Source: Bilophila sp964538355
Lineage (GTDB): Bacteria; Desulfobacterota; Desulfovibrionia; Desulfovibrionales; Desulfovibrionaceae
Direction: 5' to 3'
NCBI GenBank assembly: GCA_964538355.1
Contig: CAZIFC010000002.1
Span: 62,001 to 126,000 of the forward strand
Length of the DNA: 64,000 nucleotides
Shown here: in pieces, positions 33,874 through 41,882 of the stretch
Position numbering within the stretch: position 1 is the stretch's first letter
Layout of the letters: each line of letters opens with the position of its first letter
Translations under genes and position numbers: made by a program
The notes under the pieces: generated by a model
Databases searched by the model: none
What the model saw: only the letters and a program-made list of their open reading frames with translations
What the model was told of the DNA's origin: nothing

Positions 33874-33923
33874 CCCAGAATCACCTGCGGGCATGCGCCT
33901 AAAAGCGAATGGCTCGAAACCGC

Positions 33924-33952
33924 AGAATACACAAGAGCTATAAGGCTGGCAA
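33924..33952 (-). promoter_or_regulatory. candidate sigma70 promoter of ilvC
   Basis: On the minus strand TTGCCA (33952-33947), a 17-bp spacer and TATTCT (33929-33924). Start of transcription would be near 33917, giving a ~104-nt leader that includes the 33848-33873 terminator. Confidence 0.5.
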
Positions 33953-34049
33953 GATACTCCCGTCTCTGAAAAAACTGTTGGATAGAAAAAAGGAGACGCG
34001 CCCTCATGTATTCGAGATGGTTTTGCAGGGAAAATGGATATAAAAACAC

Positions 34050-34080
34050 AAAAACGGCCCGCCAAAAAGGTACGGGCCGC
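34050..34080 (-). terminator. terminator after ilvN
   Basis: A 7-bp or longer GC-rich hairpin (outer arms about 34055-34061 and 34073-34079), followed on the minus strand by TTTTTG and more T. It starts 13 bp past the ilvN stop, so part of the ilvBN transcript probably ends before ilvC. Confidence 0.75.
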
Positions 34081-34092
34081 TCAAGAATTTAT

Positions 34093-34584
34093 TTAGATGT
34101 CGTCGCTCTGCATGGTACGGCGCACGGCGAGCGTACCCGTTCGGGCCAATTCCTTGATTCCGAACTTCTGCAACAGCTGGATAATGGCCTGAAGCTTGGA
34201 ATGATCACCCGTTGCTTCGAGGGTCAGATCGGTAAGGCTGACGTCAACGACTTTGCACCGAAAAATATCGGCGATACGAAGGACTTCCCCACGCTTGGAC
34301 TCTTCGGCATGCACCTTGATGACCATCATTTCACGCTCGACATAGCCCATGCCGTAAAAATCAACGACCTTGACCACGGTAACGAGCTTACGCAGCTGCT
34401 TGACGATCTGCTCAATGATCTGCTCGTCACCGCTGGTGGTAATGGTCATGAGCGAAACCCCGTCTTCCAGTGTAGGCGCAACATTGAGCGACTCAATGTT
34501 GAAGCCACGTCCGCTGAACAGACCTGCCACGCGGGAAAGCACCCCGGGTTCATTTTCAACAAGTACAGACAGAACGCGCCGCAT
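34093..34584 (-). CDS. ilvN: acetolactate synthase small (regulatory) subunit
   Basis: 163 aa, IlvN/IlvH type. The N-terminal ACT domain begins RRVLSVLVENEPGVLSRVAG with LFSGRGFNIESLNVAP, and a C-terminal ALS_ss_C domain follows from about 85. This subunit gives the synthase full activity and valine feedback inhibition. It lies 41 bp after ilvB and precedes ilvC. Length equals E. coli IlvH (163). Confidence 0.95.
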   Translation of the reverse strand: MRRVLSVLVENEPGVLSRVAGLFSGRGFNIESLNVAPTLEDGVSLMTITTSGDEQIIEQIVKQLRKLVTVVKVVDFYGMGYVEREMMVIKVHAEESKRGEVLRIADIFRCKVVDVSLTDLTLEATGDHSKLQAIIQLLQKFGIKELARTGTLAVRRTMQSDDI

Positions 34585-34625
34585 TCTTCCTCCAAGAGCT
34601 GTTAGGGTTCACCCGATTGGGGCAC

Positions 34626-36320
34626 TTACACGATCAACATTTCGTCCAGCGAGGCTCCGGCAGGGACTATCGGAGAAACATTCTCCTCCCGATCCACGCG
34701 CACGTCAATGACGGCGGTCTTCGGAGAAGCCAGAGCCTTGGGCAACAGCTCCTCAAGCTCTTCTTCCGTGGTAATGCGATACCCTTCCGCACCATACGCT
34801 TCTGCCAGCTTTACAAAATCGGGTTGCCCCTTCATATCCGTGGCAACATAGTTGGTGTCGTAGAAAAGCTCCTGCCACTGCCGCACCATGCCAAGGTAGC
34901 GATTGTTCAGGATCAAAATTTTTACGGGAAGATCGTTTTCCACGGCGGTCATCAGTTCCTGGCTGTTCATCTGGATGGAACCGTCGCCAGCGACGTCCAC
35001 GACAAGACGATCAGGGAATGCCATTTGTGCGCCAATAGCGGCGGGCAGGCCATAGCCCATGGTTCCCAGTCCGCCCGAAGTCAGATAGGTCCGCGGCTTA
35101 TGGTATTTGTAGAACTGGGCGGCCCACATCTGGTTCTGCCCAACTTCCGTAGTGATGATGGCTTCGCCCTTGGAAAGTTCATAAAGGCGTTCCACCACCT
35201 GCTGAGGCTTCAGGACATCTCCGCCCTTCGCCCACGAGAGGGGTTGCTGCTTTTCCCAGCCCCGCACCTGTTCAAGCCACGCGGCGTGATCTCCGGCCCA
35301 GTCCTTCTCGGCGTGGCCGGACTCCATGATAGCCCTCAAGCCCTGCAGGGCACTGAGCGCATCACTGACGACGGGAACTTCCACCCGGACGTTCTTGCGG
35401 AGGCTGGTAGGATCGATGTCGATATGGACAATGCGGGCATTGGGTGCGAATTCAGACAGTTTGCCTGTAACGCGGTCGTCAAAGCGTGCGCCGACGGCAA
35501 GAATGACGTCCGCCTGATTCACGGCGCGGTTGGCGGCAAAGGTTCCATGCATTCCAAGCATTCCGATCCAGAGCGGATCGTCCCCGGGGAACGCACCAAG
35601 CCCCATCAGCGTGGAGCACACCGGAGCATGCATGTTGTGAGCAAGAGAGGTCAGCTCTTCGGCGGCGTTGGCCATGACGACTCCGCCACCGGCAAGAATC
35701 AGGGGCTTGCGCGAGGTCAGGAGAACATCCATCGCTCGCCTGAGCTGATTCTGGTTCGCCTTAAACGTGGGGCAGTAAGAGCGCATCTCCACATTGTCGG
35801 ACCAGACAAACTCACAACTGGCCTGCTGGATATTCTTGGGAATATCCACAAGCACAGGCCCGGGACGGCCAGAGCGTGCCAGATAAAAGGCCTTACGCAG
35901 TGTGGAGGCGAGTTCCTTGACATCCTTGACCAAGAAATTGTGTTTCGTACAGGGACGGGTAATCCCCACGATATCCACTTCCTGGAAGGCGTCATTGCCG
36001 ATGAGGGGCGTGGAAACCTGCCCTGTCAAAATGACCAGAGGGATGGAATCGCTGTAGGCCGTAGCAATCCCGGTCACAGTATTGGTCGCACCGGGGCCAG
36101 ACGTGGCTAGACAAACGCCGACCTTTCCCGAGGCTCTCGCGTACCCGTCGGCGGCATGGACAGCTCCTTGCTCATGCCGGACAAGCACGTGGCGAATATC
36201 GGGATGGTTGGACAGCTCATGATAAATATCAATAACAGCCCCGCCGGGATAACCGAAGAAAAGGTCAACGCCCTCGCGCTTCAAGCTTTCCAGCAGGATC
36301 TTGGCCCCGGTGCACAACAT
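34626..36320 (-). CDS. ilvB: acetolactate synthase large (catalytic) subunit
   Basis: Thiamine-diphosphate enzyme, 564 aa, making acetolactate or acetohydroxybutyrate. It has the catalytic Glu in RHEQGAVHAADGYARASGKV (residues 49-68), the FAD region, and the ThDP motif GDGSIQMNSQELMTAVEN (about 440). The start ATG overlaps the stop of the upstream DUF465 gene (TAATG), so they share a transcript. Confidence 0.96.
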   Translation of the reverse strand: MLCTGAKILLESLKREGVDLFFGYPGGAVIDIYHELSNHPDIRHVLVRHEQGAVHAADGYARASGKVGVCLATSGPGATNTVTGIATAYSDSIPLVILTGQVSTPLIGNDAFQEVDIVGITRPCTKHNFLVKDVKELASTLRKAFYLARSGRPGPVLVDIPKNIQQASCEFVWSDNVEMRSYCPTFKANQNQLRRAMDVLLTSRKPLILAGGGVVMANAAEELTSLAHNMHAPVCSTLMGLGAFPGDDPLWIGMLGMHGTFAANRAVNQADVILAVGARFDDRVTGKLSEFAPNARIVHIDIDPTSLRKNVRVEVPVVSDALSALQGLRAIMESGHAEKDWAGDHAAWLEQVRGWEKQQPLSWAKGGDVLKPQQVVERLYELSKGEAIITTEVGQNQMWAAQFYKYHKPRTYLTSGGLGTMGYGLPAAIGAQMAFPDRLVVDVAGDGSIQMNSQELMTAVENDLPVKILILNNRYLGMVRQWQELFYDTNYVATDMKGQPDFVKLAEAYGAEGYRITTEEELEELLPKALASPKTAVIDVRVDREENVSPIVPAGASLDEMLIV

Positions 36321-36553
36321 TAGTTGCCTTCCTGTTCGTTATAGCCGTCCAGGAGCGCGTGCAGACGCGTCTTCCCTTCCAGCTTCTGCTTCTTCAGCTG
36401 CTTCAGGGTCTGCTCTTCCGTCGGGGTACGAAAACCCTTGGCTTCGAGCTTTTCTACCTGCTTTTCATAAAGGATGTGATCTTCCCAGAGTTCCTTGAGT
36501 TCGGGATTGACGGCGGCGTACTTTTCCAGAAGAAGAAGCTCACGCTGTTCCAT
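36320..36553 (-). CDS. DUF465/YdcH-like small coiled protein
   Basis: 77-aa charged helical protein (LLLLEKYAAVNPELKELWED, then YEKQVEKLEAKGF and QTLKQLKKQKLEGK). The pattern is like the DUF465 / YdcH group of short coiled-coil proteins of unknown role. A GGAG box precedes the ATG at 36553. It overlaps the ilvB start by one base, so it may be the first gene of the ilv transcript. Confidence 0.7.
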   Translation of the reverse strand: MEQRELLLLEKYAAVNPELKELWEDHILYEKQVEKLEAKGFRTPTEEQTLKQLKKQKLEGKTRLHALLDGYNEQEGN

Positions 36554-36632
36554 AAGGCTTTCTCCGCGTATAGAGGTTTGAAAATAAGGCTGGAGCGCGA
36601 CGCTGCGCGTTACCTTTTCTCATCCATAGCCC

Positions 36633-36693
36633 AAAAAAAGAGGAAAGGGAATGGCCCTCCCGCTACAGCAGCCGGAAAAGCTCCCCTTTCCTC
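36633..36693 (-). terminator. terminator of the yggT unit
   Basis: Arms 36640-36649 and 36684-36693 pair perfectly over 10 bp around a long 34-base loop, followed on the minus strand by a 7-T run. It ends the leftward unit of the 290-aa gene, HAD gene and yggT. Confidence 0.7.
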
Positions 36694-36739
36694 AATACAG
36701 CGTCCGCATTGGTCAAACGACGCCAGCTCTCTCCGCAGA

Positions 36740-37039
36740 CTACATCATCGCAGCATACTGGAAGAGCGAACGGACCACAACGGCCTGCACAAGCTGAATG
36801 GCGATAAGCACCACAATGGGCGACAAATCCAGTCCGTTGATATAGGTAAACGGAAACCATTTCCGTATCCGGTAGAGCACCGGTTCGGTCAGGTTGCGGA
36901 GCGTGCGTACAATGGGATGGTAGGGATCGGGGCGAACCCACGTCAGCAGGGCAGAAATGATGATGACCCAGAAATACAGCGTCAAAAGCGTATCAAGAAC
37001 CCGCGCTACCGCGAACAAGACATTGCCGAGAACAAACAT
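36740..37039 (-). CDS. YggT-family membrane protein
   Basis: 99 aa with two helices (about 3-32 and 70-92). The conserved middle reads LTWVRPDPYHPIVRTL followed by LTEPVLYRIRKW and the DLSPIVVLIAIQ motif. YggT proteins (also CCB3 in plastids) are linked to osmotic stress or cell division position effects, without a firm activity. An AAGGAGG box precedes the start, 18 bp after the HAD gene. Confidence 0.85.
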   Translation of the reverse strand: MFVLGNVLFAVARVLDTLLTLYFWVIIISALLTWVRPDPYHPIVRTLRNLTEPVLYRIRKWFPFTYINGLDLSPIVVLIAIQLVQAVVVRSLFQYAAMM

Positions 37040-37057
37040 TGATGCCTCCTTGAAGGA

Positions 37058-37759
37058 TTACGGTTCAAGGCGCGAAACGCCTCTATGGGAAACAAGCTGC
37101 AACGCAGCATGAAACTGAGCGAAATCATTAAGATGAACGGCCGCAGGCAAGCGTGGATTGCCATAGGCCAAAAGCGGAACTCCGCCGCCAAGCGCGGCTG
37201 CGGCATCTGTGGAACTGTCCCCAACAAAACCAACCGTCTTCGGCTCCACCCGCCATGCTTCAAGAATGCGGAGCACTCCAGCAGGATCAGGCTTTGAGGG
37301 AACCTGCTCCGCCGTCATGACAGGATCAAAAACATCACGCAATCCAAACCGTTCCAGCAAATCCCACATGCCCCGCCCGCGATTGGTATGGATACCCAGC
37401 CGAACGCCCTGCCCTTTGAGCCAGCGCAGCAATTCGGCAAGCCCCGGCTCCAGTTCAAGCTGCGGCAGGGCTATTTCTTTATACGGATACCGCTCCGCAA
37501 TGGCGGGGAGCTGTTTCAGCTCATCCTGCGAAAAAAGATACTCCAACGCCTCCATAGCCGTGGACATCTGCACAAAGGAGGCCTGCTCCTCCGAAACGGG
37601 AGCTTTCCCCACCTCGCGGAGCAACAGGTTATAGTAGCCGATGTTCACGTCCCGGGAATCAACCATGACTCCGTCGCAATCAAAAATGAACCCAGAAATG
37701 CCCGCCGGGAACGTCTCTCGAAGAAGCGTCCCCAGCCCATCCACCGTTATTTGATTCAT
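37058..37759 (-). CDS. HAD-family phosphatase (phosphoglycolate-phosphatase-like)
   Basis: 233-aa HAD-IA hydrolase. Motif I is FDCDGVMVDS (about 26), motif II THTN-like IHTNRGRGMW, motif III lysine in SKPDPAGVL, and motif IV GDSSTDAAAA. A helical cap lies at about 40-105. The substrate is unknown. The start overlaps the stop of the 290-aa upstream gene by 4 bp, so they are translationally coupled. Confidence 0.85.
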   Translation of the reverse strand: MNQITVDGLGTLLRETFPAGISGFIFDCDGVMVDSRDVNIGYYNLLLREVGKAPVSEEQASFVQMSTAMEALEYLFSQDELKQLPAIAERYPYKEIALPQLELEPGLAELLRWLKGQGVRLGIHTNRGRGMWDLLERFGLRDVFDPVMTAEQVPSKPDPAGVLRILEAWRVEPKTVGFVGDSSTDAAAALGGGVPLLAYGNPRLPAAVHLNDFAQFHAALQLVSHRGVSRLEP

Positions 37760-38628
37760 GCCTGCTCCAACATAGCTTTTTCTTTATGAAAGAGAATCAC
37801 GAGTTGCCGTCTGTCAAGCCACGGGCGATCTGATTGGGACGATTTTTTTCCCAGCAATTTCCAGAACGGCTCCTCTCCGCAGGACAACGTCACGTTATCC
37901 ATCCCCACATGGTGCGGGAACAGCGTCCGGAGATCTTCCGGGAACTTTTCCTGGCACAATCCTGCGGCAGCAAAAGACTCCAGCATGCGCGTATCCGCCG
38001 TACAGACGACCGCTCCTTCAGGAAGCAAAATGGCGTACAGCTCCAGCATGAAACGCCACGACGGCAAAAGGCTGGAACGATCTTCCGGGATCAGTTCATC
38101 AAGCATCCCAGACAATTCGGCAAGATGGCCCGCTCCAGCGTCCTCGTCTCCAGCCTCGCCCAGCTGGGAGGCCAGCTTTTCCGCGCCAGCCCGGTATTTT
38201 TGGGAAAGCGTCTCGATTTCCAAAACCCGCTCTTCCTGAAGCCAGCCCAGCAAAAGAAAACGCTGCGCCCAACGGCGGCGGGCGGCGAAATCAGGTTCCC
38301 CTCGGCCATCGAGTTCACCCGTTGCGGCAAACGAGGCTAAGGCCCGGCTTTCCGAATGCCAGTCTTCCGCCGCAAGCTGAAATTCCGTCTCTGCAAGTGT
38401 GGACAGCCCCGATTCATCAAGGCGCGAAAGCTCCGCAAGGCAGGATGACGCTTCTGAAGGCTGGAAGGGCAAAGGTATTTCTTGCCACAGATGGATATCC
38501 TTATTGCCGGCATATCGAGCGGAAAGGCCAGGCCATACCGGACGAACATGCTCCGAAATCCCCTCATCGATAAATTCAAAATGCATCGTCGGAACATATA
38601 CAACAGGACCAAAGCCTTTTCTTTGCAT
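37756..38628 (-). CDS. conserved hypothetical protein (290 aa)
   Basis: I do not recognise the family. The ATG at 38628 has an AAGGAT box. The protein is acidic, soluble and mostly helical, with a long helical middle (about 110-190, including EERVLEIETLSQKYRAGAEK). It ends with a lysine/arginine-rich part. It opens the operon with the HAD phosphatase and YggT, so it may act with them. No catalytic motif is visible. Confidence 0.7.
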   Translation of the reverse strand: MQRKGFGPVVYVPTMHFEFIDEGISEHVRPVWPGLSARYAGNKDIHLWQEIPLPFQPSEASSCLAELSRLDESGLSTLAETEFQLAAEDWHSESRALASFAATGELDGRGEPDFAARRRWAQRFLLLGWLQEERVLEIETLSQKYRAGAEKLASQLGEAGDEDAGAGHLAELSGMLDELIPEDRSSLLPSWRFMLELYAILLPEGAVVCTADTRMLESFAAAGLCQEKFPEDLRTLFPHHVGMDNVTLSCGEEPFWKLLGKKSSQSDRPWLDRRQLVILFHKEKAMLEQA

Positions 38629-38867
38629 ACTTTATCCTTTTACAACATGTTATTGCAGAAACAGAACAGTCTTGACCTATCATCCCCGCAGCGGTACTCT
38701 CTACAGAAGTAATGGTGTCCGTTCGTTGGACAAAAGCCTCCGAACGGGGAGAAATCAACACGCCGTCACGGCAGTTTGTACCCTGATGGGGGTGAGGATG
38801 CAACGCCCTTGCTTGACCGGCTCACAATCCCTCGGTATAGCTCTAGATTATATAAACGGAGGCCTTT

Positions 38868-39068
38868 ATGTACGGCATCGGCATGCAAGAATTGCTTGTT
38901 ATTCTCGTGATAGTTGTCCTGATCTTCGGCGCAAAGAAACTTCCTGAAATCGGCGGCGGGCTTGGAAAGGCCATCCGTAATTTTAAACGTGCCAGCTCCG
39001 AACCGGATGAAATCGACATTACGCCCAAGGATGAAAAGAAAAAAGACGATACGACGCACTCCGCATAA
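38868..39068 (+). CDS. tatA: twin-arginine translocase subunit TatA/E
   Basis: 66-aa TatA: one short N-terminal transmembrane helix, a hinge FGAKKLPEIGGGLGKAIRNF, and a charged tail ending in KDEKKKDDTTHSA. Multiple copies form the pore-like patch for folded Tat substrates. A CGGAGG box precedes the ATG at 38868. tatB/tatC are not in the window. Confidence 0.93.
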   Translation: MYGIGMQELLVILVIVVLIFGAKKLPEIGGGLGKAIRNFKRASSEPDEIDITPKDEKKKDDTTHSA

Positions 39069-39184
39069 GCGTCTTGTCACGTTGCCGCAGACTGCCCGTC
39101 ACTGGCTTTTTTTGACAATATCTGTCAGAGTATAGCCCTCCCCGGAAAACGGGAACTGGCAGCAACCATAGAAGGAAGGCCATC

Positions 39185-39613
39185 ATGAAAGTCGAACAAC
39201 TTTCCATTTTTCTTGAAAACAAAGCGGGACGCCTCGCGCAGGTGACCAAAACGCTGGCGGAAGCGGGCATCAACATCAGAGCGTTGTCGCTTGCCGATAC
39301 TTCGGATTTCGGCATCTTGCGCCTGATTGTCAACGACACCGAAAAAGCCATCAATATCATGAAGGAAGCCGGATTTACGGTCGGCCGTACTGCCGTTGTT
39401 GCGGTAGAAGTCGGCGACAAGCCCGGCGGCCTGAACACCATTCTCGAAGCCTTGTCCGGCCAGAACGTCAATGTGGAATACATGTATGCCTTTGTTCAGG
39501 AAGGCGGTGGAAACGCAACCATGATTTTCCGTTTCGACCGTATTGAGCAGGCGATTGACGTACTGAAATCGAAGAATATCCCGATCATCCCTGCCGAACG
39601 CATCAATGGCTGA
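39185..39613 (+). CDS. tandem ACT-domain protein
   Basis: 142 aa made of two ACT domains (about 3-68 and 72-138), beginning KVEQLSIFLENKAGRLAQVT. Stand-alone tandem ACT proteins bind amino acids and are often linked to aromatic-acid CoA ligases, but no such gene is next to it. A strong terminator follows. The ligand is unknown. Confidence 0.8.
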   Translation: MKVEQLSIFLENKAGRLAQVTKTLAEAGINIRALSLADTSDFGILRLIVNDTEKAINIMKEAGFTVGRTAVVAVEVGDKPGGLNTILEALSGQNVNVEYMYAFVQEGGGNATMIFRFDRIEQAIDVLKSKNIPIIPAERING

Positions 39614-39631
39614 GCCCTTCCTCACTCCGAG

Positions 39632-39674
39632 CCATCAAAAAATCCCCGCCATGTTGACGGGGATTTTTTGATGG
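39632..39674. terminator. terminator of the ACT-domain gene
   Basis: Arms 39632-39648 and 39658-39674 pair perfectly over 17 bp, with an A run on the left and a six-T run on the right. Confidence 0.92.
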
Positions 39675-39690
39675 CCCTTTCTTCTTGTAC

Positions 39691-39739
39691 AAAAAAAGCG
39701 GGACACCACAGAAACAACATTCCTGTGGTGTCCCGCTTT
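39691..39739 (-). terminator. terminator of the trxA-trxB-bamD unit
   Basis: Arms 39695-39711 and 39723-39739 pair perfectly over 17 bp, with a 7-T run on the minus strand. It follows the bamD stop by 12 bp. Confidence 0.92.
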
Positions 39740-39751
39740 AGACAACCGATG

Positions 39752-40474
39752 TTAGAGCCAATCAAACCAGCGTTTCCAAGATCCCTGAATCTGCTCCTGA
39801 GCCTTCTGTGACTGCTGGGCACGATAGCGATAGTAGGCGGACAAGGCCTTTTCCTTCGCATGTTCGCTGACCTCGGGAACATCCTGAAAATGCTCTACGA
39901 TATAGGTATATCGTTTCCAGGCTGGCCCGTAATTGTTCATATTCCAGAAAACATCCCCCAAATAAAGCTCGTGTTCGGCAAGCAACTTGCGGCACTTCTT
40001 CATTTCCTCGACAGCCTTTGCGGAATATTCGCTGTCGGGGTACGTTTCCCTGAGTCTCCCGAAAAATTCGAGAGCTTCCTGCATTGCCGTCGTCGGTCTG
40101 TCCACGGAAATGAAACTCTTCAAATCGGACATGCCGACCTGATACAAGACATACGGAATGGCCTCATGCCTTGGGTGCAGCGATTCGAATTCCTTGTAGG
40201 CCTCTGCGGCTTCAGGATATTTCTCATCAAGAAACAACGCATCGCCAAGGGCCAATTCAGCCTCTACCGTGTAGGGGCTGAACGGGAAGTTATCCTTCAG
40301 TTTTGTGTAGTACTGAATAGCCTGCGCGTAATTTTTTTCGTGCATGGCATCGTTGGCACCTTCATAAAGCTCCTGAGCCGTGTCTTCTGGCGGGGGCAGA
40401 AAGAAATAGTCCACGATACCGCAGCCTGAAAGAAACATGAGGCATACGGACAGCACGAGATGACGAAAATACAT
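39752..40474 (-). CDS. bamD: outer membrane assembly lipoprotein BamD
   Basis: 240-aa lipoprotein of the BAM complex. The signal peptide has the lipobox FLSGC (Cys18). TPR units follow (YEGANDAMHEKNYAQAIQYY; GDALFLDEKYPEAAEAYKEF; a third near 150-200). Length matches E. coli BamD (245). It starts 2 bp after trxB, so it is cotranscribed with the thioredoxin genes. Confidence 0.92.
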   Translation of the reverse strand: MYFRHLVLSVCLMFLSGCGIVDYFFLPPPEDTAQELYEGANDAMHEKNYAQAIQYYTKLKDNFPFSPYTVEAELALGDALFLDEKYPEAAEAYKEFESLHPRHEAIPYVLYQVGMSDLKSFISVDRPTTAMQEALEFFGRLRETYPDSEYSAKAVEEMKKCRKLLAEHELYLGDVFWNMNNYGPAWKRYTYIVEHFQDVPEVSEHAKEKALSAYYRYRAQQSQKAQEQIQGSWKRWFDWL

Positions 40475-40476
40475 GC

Positions 40477-41403
40477 TTAGGCATCCAGTTGTTCAAGATA
40501 CGTGAAGGCCGAGGTGGCGGCTGTAGCACCGTCGCCAACGGCGGTTGCGACCTGACGGCACAGCTTTGAACGCACATCCCCGGCGGCAAAAACGCCGGGA
40601 AGGTTTGTCCGCATTTCGCAATCAGTAACGATGAATCCCTGAGAATCTCGCTTCAGCTCGGCGGGAACAAAATCGCTCTGCGGCTCATAGCCCACAAAGA
40701 CGAACATCCCGTCCACATCGAGCCGTGTTTCGGCTCCGCTTTTGGTATTCTTGAGCTGGAGCCCCTGAAGGGTCCCCTCTCCCACCAGCCCCGTAACAAC
40801 GGTATCCAGCACGAGTTCAATTTTATCAGCAGCGGCGAGAATTTTTTCCTGATAAATCTTCGCGGCGCGAAAACCTTCGCGCCTGTGGATCAAATACAGC
40901 TTGCGGGCAATCCGGGACAGATACAACGCCTCTTCCAGGGCGGAGTTTCCACCCCCGACAACAGCGACGACCTGATCCCGGAAAAAGTTTCCATCACACA
41001 AGGCGCAATAGGAAACTCCCCGTCCTGTCAGTTCCGCCTCACGCGGAACTCCAAGGGGACGAGGATTCGCACCGGAACAAATCACAACGGCCTTGCTTTC
41101 GATGGTTTCCTTTCCCACAGCCAATGACCAGCCGCCGGGAACCTGCTCCATCTTCAGGATCGCATCATTATAGCGATCCAAAGCATAGCCATCCAGATGC
41201 GCCGCAAACGCATCCGCCATCTCCCAACCCTTGATCCCCTTGGGGAACCCGGGGTAATTTTCAATGCTCTCCGTCTTGAGGATCTGTCCTCCGGGCGCAA
41301 GCATCTCGATCTGGGCAACGGAAATCCCGGAACGGCAAAGATACAGGGCGGCGGTAATCCCGGCAGGACCACCGCCTACGACAACGGCGTCGTAACGCTT
41401 CAT
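40477..41403 (-). CDS. trxB: thioredoxin reductase
   Basis: Flavoenzyme reducing thioredoxin, 308 aa. FAD loop GGGPAGITAA at 10-19; redox pair Cys133-Cys136 as CALC, where CATC or CAVC is more usual; NADP-loop GGGNSALEEA (about 150). The HRREGFRA sequence (about 173) holds the arginines that favour NADPH. The FAD motif near the end is GVFAAGDVRSK. The start overlaps the trxA stop by 4 bp. Confidence 0.93.
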   Translation of the reverse strand: MKRYDAVVVGGGPAGITAALYLCRSGISVAQIEMLAPGGQILKTESIENYPGFPKGIKGWEMADAFAAHLDGYALDRYNDAILKMEQVPGGWSLAVGKETIESKAVVICSGANPRPLGVPREAELTGRGVSYCALCDGNFFRDQVVAVVGGGNSALEEALYLSRIARKLYLIHRREGFRAAKIYQEKILAAADKIELVLDTVVTGLVGEGTLQGLQLKNTKSGAETRLDVDGMFVFVGYEPQSDFVPAELKRDSQGFIVTDCEMRTNLPGVFAAGDVRSKLCRQVATAVGDGATAATSAFTYLEQLDA

Positions 41404-41723
41404 GCCAACGCCTTTTGCTCGATCATCGTCGTGATGCTGGACTTGGACACCGCGCCGGTAACCTGCTCAACAACTTCGCCGTTCTTGAAGAGGATCAGGG
41501 TAGGAATAGCGCGAATGCCATACTTGCCGGGAGTGGAAGGGCTTTCGTCCACGTTCAGTTTCACAACGGAAAGCTTTCCTTCGTATTCGTTGGCCAGCTC
41601 GTCGATAATGGGGCCAATGGCGCGGCACGGACCGCACCACGGGGCCCAAAAGTCAACCAGAACAGGAAGCTGAGACTGCAACACCACGGCATCAAAATTG
41701 GAATCATTCACCTGGGTAGCCAT
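41400..41723 (-). CDS. trxA: thioredoxin
   Basis: 107-aa thioredoxin with the active site FWAPWCGPCR (WCGPC about 31-35), cis-Pro in YGIRAIPTLILFK, and the normal length. The start at 41723 is used; the longer frame upstream is unsupported. A clear sigma70 promoter lies about 85 bp upstream. It is first gene of trxA-trxB-bamD. Confidence 0.96.
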   Translation of the reverse strand: MATQVNDSNFDAVVLQSQLPVLVDFWAPWCGPCRAIGPIIDELANEYEGKLSVVKLNVDESPSTPGKYGIRAIPTLILFKNGEVVEQVTGAVSKSSITTMIEQKALA

Positions 41724-41808
41724 TACCGACTCCTTACTTAGTTGCTTGTTGACACACAAACGGGGAGCACATCTAGGCCTATAACGAGGCAGTGCCTCCA
41801 ACGTAACA

Positions 41809-41837
41809 ATTCTAGATATGAGATCTCAGGGTGTCAA
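41809..41837 (-). promoter_or_regulatory. sigma70 promoter of trxA-trxB-bamD
   Basis: On the minus strand TTGACA (41837-41832), a 17-bp spacer and TAGAAT (41814-41809), close to consensus. Transcription would start near 41802. Confidence 0.8.
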
Positions 41838-41882
41838 GACAGTCTGGAAAAGATTCACAATATGGGAAAAAACGATCAAGCG

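Noticed and set aside
33814..34065. In-frame 84-codon extension of ilvC and an overlapping 77-codon frame in its leader
   Set aside because: Neither matches the family or has a good ribosome site, and the region holds a promoter and terminator hairpin instead.
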